A stretch of DNA of 64,000 nucleotides from Clostridia bacterium (GCA_017502305.1 JAFVVG010000032.1:39256-103255); one strand, 5' to 3'; counted from the stretch's first letter, positions 24,078 to 32,276 are shown. The notes: generated by a model from the sequence alone, not told the origin. Program-made: numbers and translations.

Positions 24078-24106
24078 ATTGTAGCATGATATCCCGTGAC
24101 ACGCAA
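24078..24106 (-). promoter_or_regulatory. Promoter reading into the hairpin ahead of the phage-type cassette
   Basis: On the minus strand TTGCGT (24101-24106), 17-bp spacer, TACAAT (24078-24083). The predicted start is at about 24071, the first base of the hairpin. Confidence 0.55.
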
Positions 24107-24134
24107 CGACGTCAGCGGACATGTCGGACGGGGA

Positions 24135-24719
24135 TTACCGCTTGAACTCGATGGTTTCCAGATAGGAGAGAAGCGCCGTGAGATCATCGGGATCATAGGC
24201 GGTGACGGTGAAAATGTAGGTGCCCTTTTCACCCATGCATTCGTAATACTGCGCCTGGTAGAGGGTAGTCACCAGGTCGATACCGGCGGCGGTGTAGTCC
24301 ACGTCGGCGGAGTAAGCCAGCACGATCGCGCCGGTAGCATCCTTCTCGGCGTAGTGCAGCTTGCTGTTGCTGGCGGTGATACCGCTGGCGGTCAGCTGTG
24401 CAGCGACGTTGGCTGCAATCTCCTGACCGAAGGCATTCACATCAAGCTCCGGCAGGTCGGGCTGCAGGTTCTGAATGGACCAAACGGCGTTGATGTTGTT
24501 GAAGACGACGGCTGTTTCGTCGTAATTGGGGTAGAGCAGAAACAGCAGCTGGCCTTCTTCCTTGGTTGGGGCCTTCTGGATGATGTCGTAGGAGGTGACG
24601 TAGAGAGTGAAATCGTCAAACTCCACGGGATAGGTGTCCACAACCTCGGCGGCCTCGCCCAGGGAAACGGCGGGGAGCAGAAGCATCAGGGCAAGCAGAA
24701 CGGCAAGGATCTTCTTCAT
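24135..24719 (-). CDS. Secreted protein of unknown function
   Basis: A 194-residue protein with a signal peptide (MKKILAVLLALMLLLPAVSLG, cut near residue 22-24). The mature part is acidic and beta-rich (YPVEFDDFTLYVTSYDIIQ; QLLFLLYPNYDET), with a C-terminal segment DPDDLTALLSYLETIEF resembling the end of PsbP/DUF-type extracellular domains that measure tens of residues of stress-type secreted proteins. No catalytic motif is evident. AAGGAGG precedes ATG 24719. It is monocistronic, ending before the hairpin and the phage-type cassette. Confidence 0.7.
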   Translation of the reverse strand: MKKILAVLLALMLLLPAVSLGEAAEVVDTYPVEFDDFTLYVTSYDIIQKAPTKEEGQLLFLLYPNYDETAVVFNNINAVWSIQNLQPDLPELDVNAFGQEIAANVAAQLTASGITASNSKLHYAEKDATGAIVLAYSADVDYTAAGIDLVTTLYQAQYYECMGEKGTYIFTVTAYDPDDLTALLSYLETIEFKR

Positions 24720-24793
24720 TGGTACAAACCTCCTTGAGAGATGATGGGAATATATTATCACGGGGATCAATGAAATTCAATAAGCGGCATGTT

Positions 24794-26074
24794 TTATTCA
24801 TGTTTTGCCCGTTGCAGGATAACTGCGTCCCAAAGGACGGAAATTGCCTGCCCTGCCATGGTGCCAAGGGCCGCGCCGAAGAGCCGGAAATGAGGCTGAC
24901 AGGCCAGCGCGGCGGTGACCAGCAGAGAAACCACGCTGCTGAGGATGGTGCCGGTAAGCGCCTTGCGCTGCAGACCCAGGCCGGTGATCATGCCGATTTG
25001 AACCTGGTGGAGGGCAAAAAGCAGCGTGGCGGGGCACATGAAACGGAGAAGAGGCGCAAGCGCCGGCGTGTGATAGAGATGCAGGCTGAACAGGTCTGCC
25101 CCGAAGAAGAGAAGAAGCGCGCTGGCCACGCCGATACCCAGGGCGGGGAGAAGCATGCGGCGCATGGTGCAGCGCAGCGCGTGCGGGTTGCCCTCGGAGC
25201 GGGAAATGGCTGGCGTGGTGATCATGCACAGGGCGCTGGTGACCACCCCGGGCATGAGCATCATGGGCATGGCCATGCCGGTGAAAAGGCCAAACTGGGC
25301 CGTGGCTGCCCCGGCGCTCAGTCCTGAGCGGCGCAGACACACCGGAAGCAGCACCGCCTCCAGGGCACGCATGCCGGTGAGGCAAAGGCGGGACAGAGTG
25401 GTGGGGGCAGCCAGGCGGAAGATCTGCTGCTGGACCCACGCATCGGGTTGATGATGGCCATGGGGCAGAGCCCTGCGGAAGATCACCACCACCACCAGAG
25501 CGGCAAGGGCCTCGGCGGCGCCGGGCAGGGCGGCGGTGACGCCTGTGCCCAGGTGGCGTAGCGCCAAAACCAGCGCCACGGAAAGGACGAACCGAGTGCC
25601 TTGCTCGGCGCACTCCGCCAGGGCGGGAAGCAAGGTGTTTTCCCTGCCGTAGCAATAGCCGCAGTAAACGCTGCACAGACCAAGGAGCAGAATGTCCGGT
25701 GCGGTGAGAAGGATGGCCGGCAGGGTGCGGGCGTCCCCGAGCAGCCAGGAAAGGGCAGGGGACAGAAGGAGCAGAGCGGGCATCAGCCATAGAGCCATCT
25801 GCCGGACAAGTCGTAGGCCTGAGGCGAGAATTCGTCCCTGGCCGTCTGGCGTTTCCTTGGCGGTAAGGCGGCTGACAGCGGAGGGGATGCCGGCGGTGAC
25901 CGGCGTCAGGGCCAGCATGCCCACGGAATTGGCCATTTCCATCACACCCAGGGCCTGGGCGCCCATCCACCGGGCCAATAGCAGCCGCAAAACAAACCCC
26001 AAGCCCCGGGTCAGGGCGTTCCCCAGGGAGAGGATCAGGGCTTGCTTGGCAAAGTTCACGGGCATCGCCTCCAT
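24794..26074 (-). CDS. SpoVB-like polysaccharide/lipid flippase (MOP superfamily)
   Basis: A 426-residue multi-pass membrane protein with about 12 hydrophobic segments. The N-terminus QALILSLGNALTRGLGFVLRLLLARWMGAQALGVMEM matches the stage V sporulation protein B/MurJ-like branch of the MOP flippases, and GIPSAVSRLTA follows. It is about 90 residues shorter than Bacillus SpoVB. Either ATG 26074 or 26065 could be used; GGAGG lies between them. Likely role: lipid-linked cell-wall or spore-cortex precursor transport. Confidence 0.78.
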   Translation of the reverse strand: MEAMPVNFAKQALILSLGNALTRGLGFVLRLLLARWMGAQALGVMEMANSVGMLALTPVTAGIPSAVSRLTAKETPDGQGRILASGLRLVRQMALWLMPALLLLSPALSWLLGDARTLPAILLTAPDILLLGLCSVYCGYCYGRENTLLPALAECAEQGTRFVLSVALVLALRHLGTGVTAALPGAAEALAALVVVVIFRRALPHGHHQPDAWVQQQIFRLAAPTTLSRLCLTGMRALEAVLLPVCLRRSGLSAGAATAQFGLFTGMAMPMMLMPGVVTSALCMITTPAISRSEGNPHALRCTMRRMLLPALGIGVASALLLFFGADLFSLHLYHTPALAPLLRFMCPATLLFALHQVQIGMITGLGLQRKALTGTILSSVVSLLVTAALACQPHFRLFGAALGTMAGQAISVLWDAVILQRAKHE

Positions 26075-26106
26075 TCAGGGAAGCGTATGCGCAGGCAAAT
26101 GGAAAA

Positions 26107-26135
26107 TTGACAAGCGGCGGTTGACTATGTATAAT
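26107..26135 (+). promoter_or_regulatory. dCMP deaminase promoter
   Basis: Perfect consensus TTGACA (26107-26112), 17-bp spacer, TATAAT (26130-26135), 26 bases before the start. Confidence 0.88.
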
Positions 26136-26160
26136 GAGAAAAAAACATTGAAGGCGGCGA

Positions 26161-26637
26161 ATGATGATGGATAAATGGGACAGCAGGTTTATGGAAATGG
26201 CCCACGTGATCGCTGGCTGGACCAGCTGCTATATGCCTGGCCGGAGCATCGGCTGCGTGATCGTGAAGGACAAGCGCATTATGACTACCGGCTACACCGG
26301 TGCGCCCGCGGGCCTCAAGACCTGCCGTGAGCGCAATGAGTGCATGCGCCGCAGGCTTGGCATTGCCTCCGGCACCCGGGCGGAATTGTGCTACGCCATC
26401 CATGCCGAGCAGAATGCCATCATTCAGGCGGCAAAGCTGGGCGTGTCCATCGACGGCGCCACCCTGTACTGCACCCACCAGCCCTGCAGCGTGTGCGCCA
26501 AGATGATCATCAATGCGGGCATCAAGCGTGTGGTATACCAGGAAGGCTACCCGGATTCCTTCTCTCTGGAGATCTTCGAGGAGGCGGGCATCCTGCTGGA
26601 GAAGTTCGATCCCGAAACCGCGCCGGCGGTGAACTGA
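26161..26637 (+). CDS. Deoxycytidylate (dCMP) deaminase family protein
   Basis: A 158-residue zinc deaminase that makes dUMP from dCMP for thymidylate synthesis; ComEB-type. The zinc site is HAEQNAI (His ligand plus catalytic Glu) and PCSVC (two Cys ligands). GYTGAPAGLKTC and an extra Cys/His segment (CRERNECMRRRLG) are typical of the family. Two or three tandem ATG codons start it, after GAAGGCGG. Monocistronic with consensus promoter and terminator. Confidence 0.93.
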   Translation: MMMDKWDSRFMEMAHVIAGWTSCYMPGRSIGCVIVKDKRIMTTGYTGAPAGLKTCRERNECMRRRLGIASGTRAELCYAIHAEQNAIIQAAKLGVSIDGATLYCTHQPCSVCAKMIINAGIKRVVYQEGYPDSFSLEIFEEAGILLEKFDPETAPAVN

Positions 26638-26642
26638 TAAAG

Positions 26643-26674
26643 AAAAAGCGGCTTGCAGATGCAAGCCGCTTTTT
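26643..26674 (+). terminator. Terminator after the dCMP deaminase
   Basis: AAAAAGCGGCTTGCA / TGCAAGCCGCTTTTT near-perfect stem with a short loop. Confidence 0.9.
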
Positions 26675-26680
26675 CGTGTC

Positions 26681-26705
26681 AAAAAAGTGGCAGAGCCGCT
26701 TTTTG
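26681..26705 (-). terminator. Terminator after the DUF6062 gene
   Basis: AAAAAGTGGC and GCCGCTTTTT (one G-U) around AGA. On the minus strand it follows the DUF6062 gene by a few bases and ends in six T. Confidence 0.75.
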
Positions 26706-26712
26706 CTGCGAA

Positions 26713-27495
26713 TCATGATTTCTCCTTGGGGTTGGGCTCCTGGCCCACGCACCAGCCCCGGAGCTTGTTCACGGTGCGCTCCACGGCGTCCTGGCTGTTG
26801 TACCAGGGCTCGTCCTGGAAGCGGTAGTCGAATTTTTTGATGAACCAGGAGATGTCCTCCTGCATGCGGTTCAGGTTGGCGGTTTCGTTGGAGGTGAGCA
26901 TGTCGATGAAATCGGCCACTTCTTTGGCGGGAAGCTCCTGGGGCGCCCACTGGATCAGCGTGGCCAGGTGGGGGAGACACACGGCTTTGGAGGCGTTGAA
27001 GCGGTTGCGGAACTCGGTATCGTTCTGATAGAGGTGGAAGAAGGTGTGCATGTAGCGGTCCATGTTCTCGTTGATGCTGTCGCACATGACGCAGCTGGAG
27101 GCCATGGCGCTGATCTCGCCGGCAAGCTTCTCCATATCGGCCCTGGCGGCATTGCCCTTCTTGAGTCGCTCCAGCATAGAGGCGTCGGAATAGGCATGGG
27201 CGGCTTTCTTCAGATCGGCAAAGGCTTTTTCCGTGCGGCGGCAGGTCTCCGCCAGGTGGGATTCCAGCATGAGGGCGTGGCCCAGGCGGTTGCTCATGGC
27301 GAAAAGCATGGCATGGTGATGGGGGCAGAAGCCCTTATCGTTGACCTGGATGCGGGTATCCGGCTCCATGACGGAGGCGCCCAGGTAGCCCTCGGCCTCG
27401 CCGAGCTCCACCTTGCGGTGCAGGGCGCAGAGCAGGCATTCGCCCTCCAGCTTGAGGGAGTCCCACAGGGGGATGGTATCGATGTGGAATCTCAT
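26713..27495 (-). CDS. DUF6062 family protein
   Basis: A 260-residue helical cytosolic protein. The N-terminus MRFHIDTIPLWDSL is followed by ECLLCALHRKVE, CPHHHAMLF, SCVMCDSINENMDRYMHTFFHLY and VCLPHL, so it carries repeated CxxC and Cys/His pairs that may bind metal. This pattern matches DUF6062, found mainly in anaerobic Clostridia, with no known function. The start overlaps the end of a frameshifted small gene by four bases. Confidence 0.75.
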   Translation of the reverse strand: MRFHIDTIPLWDSLKLEGECLLCALHRKVELGEAEGYLGASVMEPDTRIQVNDKGFCPHHHAMLFAMSNRLGHALMLESHLAETCRRTEKAFADLKKAAHAYSDASMLERLKKGNAARADMEKLAGEISAMASSCVMCDSINENMDRYMHTFFHLYQNDTEFRNRFNASKAVCLPHLATLIQWAPQELPAKEVADFIDMLTSNETANLNRMQEDISWFIKKFDYRFQDEPWYNSQDAVERTVNKLRGWCVGQEPNPKEKS

Positions 27496-27766
27496 TTTTT
27501 TGCACTTCCCTTCATAAGTCTACAAAACCCTGTGTTTTCAAGGGGTTGCGGACTTTTGATTGTTATGTAAGCCATGATCTCATAGCCATCGACATGCTTC
27601 AAAGGATCACACCAGTAGGCGTAATCTACTTGTGTCAAGCCCATGCCTTCGCCAAGACCCACTGCTTGCAACAAACGGGTACGAGCGATATGGTTCAACA
27701 CAATTCTTCCTGCAAGAAAGCAGAGAGCTATAGCAGGACAATCAGAATGACTTTAAACCTTTTCAT
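27492..27766 (-). pseudogene. Frameshifted small membrane or exported protein
   Basis: ATG 27766 begins MKRFKVILIVLL then hits TAG. Moving one frame over restores an open frame (ALCFLAGRIVLNHIARTRLL... to ...CRLMKGSAKK) that ends at 27492. Joined, they give a single N-terminal membrane helix and a roughly 70-residue polar domain (about 90 residues in all). The second part could also be translated alone from TTG 27701. It sits at the end of a low-GC four-gene block and overlaps the DUF6062 start by four bases. The protein family is not recognised. Confidence 0.55.
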
Positions 27767-27798
27767 ATAGCATCTTCACAAAAGTTTTCATCGAGGCA

Positions 27799-28356
27799 TC
27801 ACCAGGTATTCCGCAAATCATCGATCTTCATCGGGCAGCGCTCCTTGAGTCCGGCATGTAGTTCTGGTGTATACTCAATATAGATGACAGTTTGGTAATG
27901 GCTTCCCATGACTTTCCAGCGGTAAAACATGTTCTTTCTTTCACCGTGCCTGACAAAACACAAGCCAATAGACGTCGTATCCTTACGAAATTCATAGCCG
28001 GGGCAAATGCAAACCTGTTGAAAAGAAGACCATTGAATTAACTGTGCCTTTCTAAGTGGCCACTTGACCCATATACCGTTCGATTCAAAGCGAATATGGG
28101 CTAAAGCCCTGCAGAGGTTTCCCCAAAACAGACGGAGAAGGAATGCCCCTATTGGGAGAGTCAATGCAAATGTCGGGAAAGTACCATCAAGCAGATCATT
28201 GACAATCAGCCAGCACATTAATAGTGTGCATATGCTGCATATAAGGAAGGCGATGAAACATACTACAAGCTGTATCCACTTAACAGGTTTAGGTGCGTTG
28301 CCAAAGCAGTGTCCAGGGGGAACTTCATATTGTGGTGTAATCTCATTATTCAGCAT
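27799..28356 (-). CDS. Membrane protein with PH-like cytosolic domain
   Basis: A 185-residue protein starting MLNNEITPQYEVPPGHCF (28356). Two membrane helices lie at about residues 27-75 (VKWIQLVVCFIAFLICSI, FALTLPIGAFLLRLFW). After them IRFESNGIWVKWPLRKAQLIQWSSFQQVCI resembles the membrane-linked bacterial PH-like domains that follow paired helices. GC content is clearly lower than the surrounding genes. The start overlaps the DUF7336 gene end by 11 bases. Specific function unknown; an immunity-type role is possible. Confidence 0.65.
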   Translation of the reverse strand: MLNNEITPQYEVPPGHCFGNAPKPVKWIQLVVCFIAFLICSICTLLMCWLIVNDLLDGTFPTFALTLPIGAFLLRLFWGNLCRALAHIRFESNGIWVKWPLRKAQLIQWSSFQQVCICPGYEFRKDTTSIGLCFVRHGERKNMFYRWKVMGSHYQTVIYIEYTPELHAGLKERCPMKIDDLRNTW

Positions 28357-28801
28357 GCGAAAAACCCTCTCGCCAGAATCCGTCTCCATTGATCTGGTAT
28401 TCAAGCACATTAAAGTTTTCTTCTCCACCGACACAGATACCGCTTGCTTTCCATTCTTCCAACACTTCGGTTGCTTCCTCATGTGTATCGAAGAGACAAC
28501 CGGTTGTCACAAGATCGCAATCTGAATCTGGCAGGTAAACCTCATGGTAGGGAGAGTAGATGACGCTAAGCTGATCGCGTGATTCTGCTTTTTTTAGATA
28601 GCAGCGTTGCTTTGCGATGGAGAAGCATTCAGGATAATCACAGAATCCCGGTAAAGCTTTGAAACGTTCAATGGCTTGATTTGCCAGCATCTTTGTTGTG
28701 TACAGTCCAATCTCCTTGGTTTCGTTGATGGGGCTGCCATCGGTATCAGTTTCAACAAGATACTGATGAGTAACATGATATAGATAGCAGTATCGTTCCA
28801 T
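28346..28801 (-). CDS. DUF7336-like protein
   Basis: A 151-residue protein. The first 70 residues (ERYCYLYHVTHQYLV, then KEIGLYTTKMLANQAIERFKALPGFCDYP and FSIAKQRCYL) match the short DUF7336 fold: a YxxxH strand, GxY(T/S)xxxA helix, and a GFxDYPxxF loop. The C-terminal half (FDTHEEATEVLEEWKASG) is unassigned. ATG 28801 follows AAGGATATTGCT. Low GC, in a block of small genes that may have been acquired by transfer. Confidence 0.65.
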   Translation of the reverse strand: MERYCYLYHVTHQYLVETDTDGSPINETKEIGLYTTKMLANQAIERFKALPGFCDYPECFSIAKQRCYLKKAESRDQLSVIYSPYHEVYLPDSDCDLVTTGCLFDTHEEATEVLEEWKASGICVGGEENFNVLEYQINGDGFWREGFSHAE

Positions 28802-28830
28802 AGCAATATCCTTTCTTTGTATGGATACTT

Positions 28831-29226
28831 TCATTTTCTGGTTTGAACGTGATAGAAGTACGGCCCACACAAATTATTTTCGTGTGTCTTAATGTATGTC
28901 CAGCTTTCATCAGCAGCGACTACGTAACACTCGGTCAGGCCATCAAGTTCCACTGCTGTTGGAGACTGATAGGTTGGTTCATGCGGACCGTCAACCGGCC
29001 AGGGCTCATAGTATCGAGCGTTGGTCTTATCCTGCGCATCAAAGGCTTTGCGGGCTTCAGCACCAATGACGAACGAACCAGCAGGCAGCAGTTCCCATGA
29101 AAACACATGCCATATGTAGTTGCCGGTGCTGGTGACATACTGCTCAATGTCTTTCTTGCTTATGCCAGCTGCGAATTTCTTCATCCATCTTTTTTCAAAA
29201 GGGCTAAGGGTGCGGTTTTTTCGCAT
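28831..29226 (-). CDS. DUF4275 family protein
   Basis: A 131-residue protein with the DUF4275 signature: NYIWHVFSWELLPAG, then GAEARKAFDAQDK, and near the C-terminus CYVVAADESWTYIKTHE plus CGPYFYH. The family is small, cytosolic and of unknown function, commonly in scattered low-GC genes of Firmicutes. Start at 29226 (MRKNRTLSPF) is favoured by GAGGA at six bases; ATG 29232 is the alternative. It is the first gene of the low-GC block. Confidence 0.8.
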   Translation of the reverse strand: MRKNRTLSPFEKRWMKKFAAGISKKDIEQYVTSTGNYIWHVFSWELLPAGSFVIGAEARKAFDAQDKTNARYYEPWPVDGPHEPTYQSPTAVELDGLTECYVVAADESWTYIKTHENNLCGPYFYHVQTRK

Positions 29227-29298
29227 GTTCATTCCTCACATATATCTTGGATCAGTTATTCCTCAGCGTTTTCCTCGTCCTCTTCCACTTCCCTTGTG

Positions 29299-29754
29299 TC
29301 AGATTTTCTTCGCGAAGCCTACGTGGTGAGGCAGCTGATAAAAGCCGTTTTTCCGGTAGAAATCAAAGGCGGGAACGTCGTTTTCGGTTTGCAGAAAAAT
29401 GTGTGTGAGGCCAAGTGCTTTGATGGCCTTTTCGATCTCCGCGAGGAAGAGCGTTCCGGCGCCCTGGCCCTGGCGGTCTGTGCGGATACAGAATTCGTCA
29501 ATGAAATATTCTGTGCCCGAGTACCAATGCCTGATGTGGCCCATGGAGAGGCCGATCAGTTCGTCATCATCAAATAAGCCATAGGTCAGGGAGTTGTTCT
29601 GGTCCATCAGGTCGCAAAGGTAGAGATCAAGCTGCGTTTCGTCGGACCAGTCGTCATTCCAGGGTTCGGAGGTGAAAACGCTGGTGAACAGCGCCTTGAC
29701 CGATTCTTTTTCACTCAAGCCTATTGGCTTTAGCCGCATGCTCATGGAAATCAC
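29299..29754 (-). CDS. GNAT acetyltransferase, AAC(6')-like
   Basis: A 151-residue acetyltransferase. TSEPWNDDW near residue 29, EYFIDEFCIRTDRQGQGAGTLFL around residue 82 (acetyl-CoA loop), and FYRKNGFYQLPHHVGFAKK at the C-terminus resemble the aminoglycoside 6'-N-acetyltransferase-like branch, but relatives have diverse substrates and resistance is not implied. The GTG at 29754 overlaps the chromate transporter stop as GTGA; internal ATGs at 29745 and 29739 are alternatives. Confidence 0.82.
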   Translation of the reverse strand: MISMSMRLKPIGLSEKESVKALFTSVFTSEPWNDDWSDETQLDLYLCDLMDQNNSLTYGLFDDDELIGLSMGHIRHWYSGTEYFIDEFCIRTDRQGQGAGTLFLAEIEKAIKALGLTHIFLQTENDVPAFDFYRKNGFYQLPHHVGFAKKI

Positions 29755-30311
29755 ATCTGCAGCAGGATGCCTGCTACGGCGCCGACGGCGATGAACACAA
29801 TGGGGTGCAGCTTTTTGAGGGGCTTCAGGTGCAGAAGAACCACCAATACAGCGTAAAGCGCCACGGCGATCCAGCTGATGGAAGCAAGGAAGGTATCCGC
29901 CTGGTGGAGGAGGGCGATCTTCAGCACAGAGAAGCCGGCGGCGGCGATCAGGCCGGCCACGGCGGGACGCATGAAGGCGAACATGTTCTGCACCAGGGGA
30001 TTCTGCTGATACTTGTCCATGGCCTTGGCTACAAAGAGAATGATGATCAGGGAGGGGAGCACCAGGCTCAGCGTGGCGAAGAGGCCGCCCAGGATGCCGG
30101 AAGTGGCAAAGCCCACATACGTGGCCATGTTCACGCCGATGGGGCCGGGGGTGGATTCGCCCACGGCGATCATGTTGGCCAGCTCCTCGGCGGTGAACCA
30201 GCCGTACTTTTCCTGCATCTGGGTCAGGAAAGGCAGGGTGGCCAGGCCGCCGCCCACAGCAAACAGGCCGGTTTTGAAGAACTCAACGCAAAGTGTCAGA
30301 AACTCGCTCAT
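29751..30311 (-). CDS. Chromate transporter, second half (short-chain CHR)
   Basis: A 186-residue CHR-family membrane protein (CHR proteins with a single domain work as pairs of opposite topology). The signature FFKTGLFAVGGGLATLPFL and GESTPGPIGVNMATYVGF define the domain; about six hydrophobic segments follow. ATG 30311 overlaps the stop of the partner gene as ATGA. The physiological anion (chromate, sulfate or other) is unproven. Confidence 0.88.
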   Translation of the reverse strand: MSEFLTLCVEFFKTGLFAVGGGLATLPFLTQMQEKYGWFTAEELANMIAVGESTPGPIGVNMATYVGFATSGILGGLFATLSLVLPSLIIILFVAKAMDKYQQNPLVQNMFAFMRPAVAGLIAAAGFSVLKIALLHQADTFLASISWIAVALYAVLVVLLHLKPLKKLHPIVFIAVGAVAGILLQM

Positions 30312-30847
30312 GCCTTCTGCACCTTCTTTCCGAAAATGAAGCTGAGTACGGCGCAGCCTACCACTACGTACACGGGGGAGAGCTTCAGCAGGGCCACCAC
30401 CACAAAGGCGACAACAGCCAGGGCGATGTGCCAGTGCTTTTTCACATTGGACTTGAAGAGCTTCACCACGCTGGCGGTGATCAGCGCGCACACCGCCACG
30501 CGGATGCCGGCGAAGGCGTGCTGCACCCAGGCGATATCCATGAAGTTCTGCAGTACCATGGCGATGATGGTGATGATCACAATAGAAGGAGCCACGACAC
30601 CCAGTGTGGCCACAATGCCGCCGATGACGCCCTTGACCTTGTGGCCCACAAAGGTGGCGGTGTTCACGGCGATAACGCCGGGGGTGCACTGGCCGATGGC
30701 GAAGTAGTTGAGAAGCTCTTCGCTGGTGGCCCACTTGTGTTTGCTGACAATTTCACGCTCCAGCATGGGCAGCATGGCATAGCCGCCGCCGAAGGTCAGC
30801 GCGCCGATGGTGAAAAAGGCGCGGAAAAGATCAAACAGCTCTTTCAC
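30308..30847 (-). CDS. Chromate transporter, first half (short-chain CHR)
   Basis: A 179-residue partner of the next gene: LFRAFFTIGALTFGGGYAMLPMLEREIV near the start, then AIGQCTPGVIAVNTATFVGHKVKGVIGG. The two genes code for separate single-domain halves of a ChrA-type transporter, the usual arrangement in Firmicutes. GGAGG lies before the ATG at 30847. Function in chromate efflux is inferred from family only. Confidence 0.88.
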   Translation of the reverse strand: MKELFDLFRAFFTIGALTFGGGYAMLPMLEREIVSKHKWATSEELLNYFAIGQCTPGVIAVNTATFVGHKVKGVIGGIVATLGVVAPSIVIITIIAMVLQNFMDIAWVQHAFAGIRVAVCALITASVVKLFKSNVKKHWHIALAVVAFVVVALLKLSPVYVVVGCAVLSFIFGKKVQKA

Positions 30848-30942
30848 GTTGTTCCTCCTGAAAATATATTCAAACTATTATATGATGGAATCGGCCAGGA
30901 TGCAACCTGAATCGGGCCGGAGGACGGGAAAACAAATTTGTG

Positions 30943-30972
30943 TTGCCATAAGGCATGGTTTTCGCTTATAAT
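30943..30972 (+). promoter_or_regulatory. Promoter of the SPOR protein / hydrogenase-accessory operon
   Basis: TTGCCA (30943-30948), 18-bp spacer, TATAAT (30967-30972), followed by an A/T-rich stretch. Confidence 0.6.
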
Positions 30973-31041
30973 ATATTAAGATTGTTTTGGAATGTATGAA
31001 AGCACACGGGCATACCCTTGCGTGAAAGGCAGGGGAAAGAG

Positions 31042-31875
31042 ATGGGTCGTGTGGAAAAGAGGATGTACAGGCGCGCCAGGGGACAAGCCGCTATGCGGCG
31101 GGGACTGGTGATCGGTACGGCGGCGATGATCGCGCTGGGGCTGGTGATCAGGCACGGAGGCCGGGCTGCTCTGACAGCGCAGCACATGATGGCGCCGACG
31201 GCTACGCCGGTGACTGACGCCTACGACGAGACGGTGGTGACCAGGGAAATCACCCTGCCGGAGGTTAGCTGGTATGCCATCCAGACGGGGATCTACTCCA
31301 CCCGGGCGGCGGCAGACGAAAAACGTGATACCTATGCCCGGCGGGGCGCTCCTGGGTATGTGAACCAGGACGGGGAAAAGTGGCGGGTGTATATCGCCTG
31401 CTATGGCGCCAAGGAGGACGCCGCCGCCGTGCGGGAGAGGCTCAGGGTGAACCAGGAGGTGGAAACCTTCCTGCACACCTGGGTTTGCCCGGAGATGACG
31501 CTGCGGCTCACCGGCATGGTGGGACAGCTGGATGTGGTGGAGGCTGGGCTGTCCTGGATAAGCAGTGCCGCTGCCGCCCTGCGGGACAACGCCGCGCAGC
31601 TGGACGGAGGGGAGTGCACCCTGCAGGAGGCGCAGGCCGCCGTGGAGGCCATCAACAGCCAGGTGCGCATGTGGCGTGAAACCGCCGAAGACCGGTTTGT
31701 GAAGCCCTATCCGGAGCTGGTTGCCATGGAGATATCCTTGGCGGAAAGCTGGGACGGGAAATTCGCCGCTCTATGTGAGGCGGAAGGGGCCACGGCTTTT
31801 TCGGCACAAATGAAGCTGCAGGCCATGGCCATCTTCGATGAAAGCTGCGCCCTGCGCCAGGCGCTCATGGAGTGA
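31042..31875 (+). CDS. SPOR-domain membrane protein
   Basis: A 277-residue bitopic protein: basic N-terminus, one membrane helix (RGLVIGTAAMIALGLVI), a linker, then a SPOR-like domain (SWYAIQTGIYSTRAAADEKRDTYARRGA ... WRVYIACYGAKEDAAAVRERL) that in relatives binds denuded peptidoglycan. The C-terminal 130 residues are helical with no recognised domain. ATG 31042 follows GGGGAAAG; a longer TTG start at 31018 is unlikely. It leads the hydrogenase-accessory operon, but a functional link is uncertain. Confidence 0.8.
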   Translation: MGRVEKRMYRRARGQAAMRRGLVIGTAAMIALGLVIRHGGRAALTAQHMMAPTATPVTDAYDETVVTREITLPEVSWYAIQTGIYSTRAAADEKRDTYARRGAPGYVNQDGEKWRVYIACYGAKEDAAAVRERLRVNQEVETFLHTWVCPEMTLRLTGMVGQLDVVEAGLSWISSAAAALRDNAAQLDGGECTLQEAQAAVEAINSQVRMWRETAEDRFVKPYPELVAMEISLAESWDGKFAALCEAEGATAFSAQMKLQAMAIFDESCALRQALME

Positions 31876-31907
31876 ATGCAATTGATGCAGATAGAGGAGG
31901 AATACGC

Positions 31908-32264
31908 TTGACGATTCGTGACGTGATGAACATTGTGGAGGGCACGGTGCTCTATGGCGAAGACATGCTGGACCACCCGGTGGACACGGGCTGCGGCTCT
32001 GACCTGATGAGCGACGTGCTGGCCTTTGTGAAGGAGAAGACGGTGCTGATCACCGGTCTGATCAACACCCATGTGGTGCGCACCGCTGAAATGCTGGACA
32101 TTACCTGCGTTGTGTTTTCCCGGGGCAAGCAGCCCAACGAGGAGATTCTGGAAATGGCGGAGGAGGCCGGCATTGCCGTGCTTTCCACCAAAATGACCAC
32201 CTACACCGCCTGCGGCGAGCTGTATAAGCACGGCCTGCCGGGTACGAAAGAAAAAACAAAGTAA
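31908..32264 (+). CDS. DRTGG domain protein 1
   Basis: A 118-residue single-domain DRTGG protein. AGGAGG with seven-base spacing selects the TTG at 31908 (MTIRDVMNIVEGTVLYGED), rather than an open-frame extension to 31872. The core VKEKTVLITGLINTHVVRTAEMLDITCVVF and LSTKMTTYTACGELYKHGL match the domain found in CBS-associated and phosphotransacetylase proteins. In Clostridia such single-domain genes lie regularly next to [FeFe] hydrogenase genes; no biochemical role is known. Confidence 0.82.
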   Translation: MTIRDVMNIVEGTVLYGEDMLDHPVDTGCGSDLMSDVLAFVKEKTVLITGLINTHVVRTAEMLDITCVVFSRGKQPNEEILEMAEEAGIAVLSTKMTTYTACGELYKHGLPGTKEKTK

Positions 32265-32276
32265 GGAGACGCTGCC

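Noticed and set aside
29233..29298. An acidic EVEEDEENAEE-like tail after the GNAT gene
   Set aside because: It is in the +1 frame relative to the GNAT stop, has no start codon of its own and reads as a chance extension; a frameshift would be needed and the GNAT ends normally.
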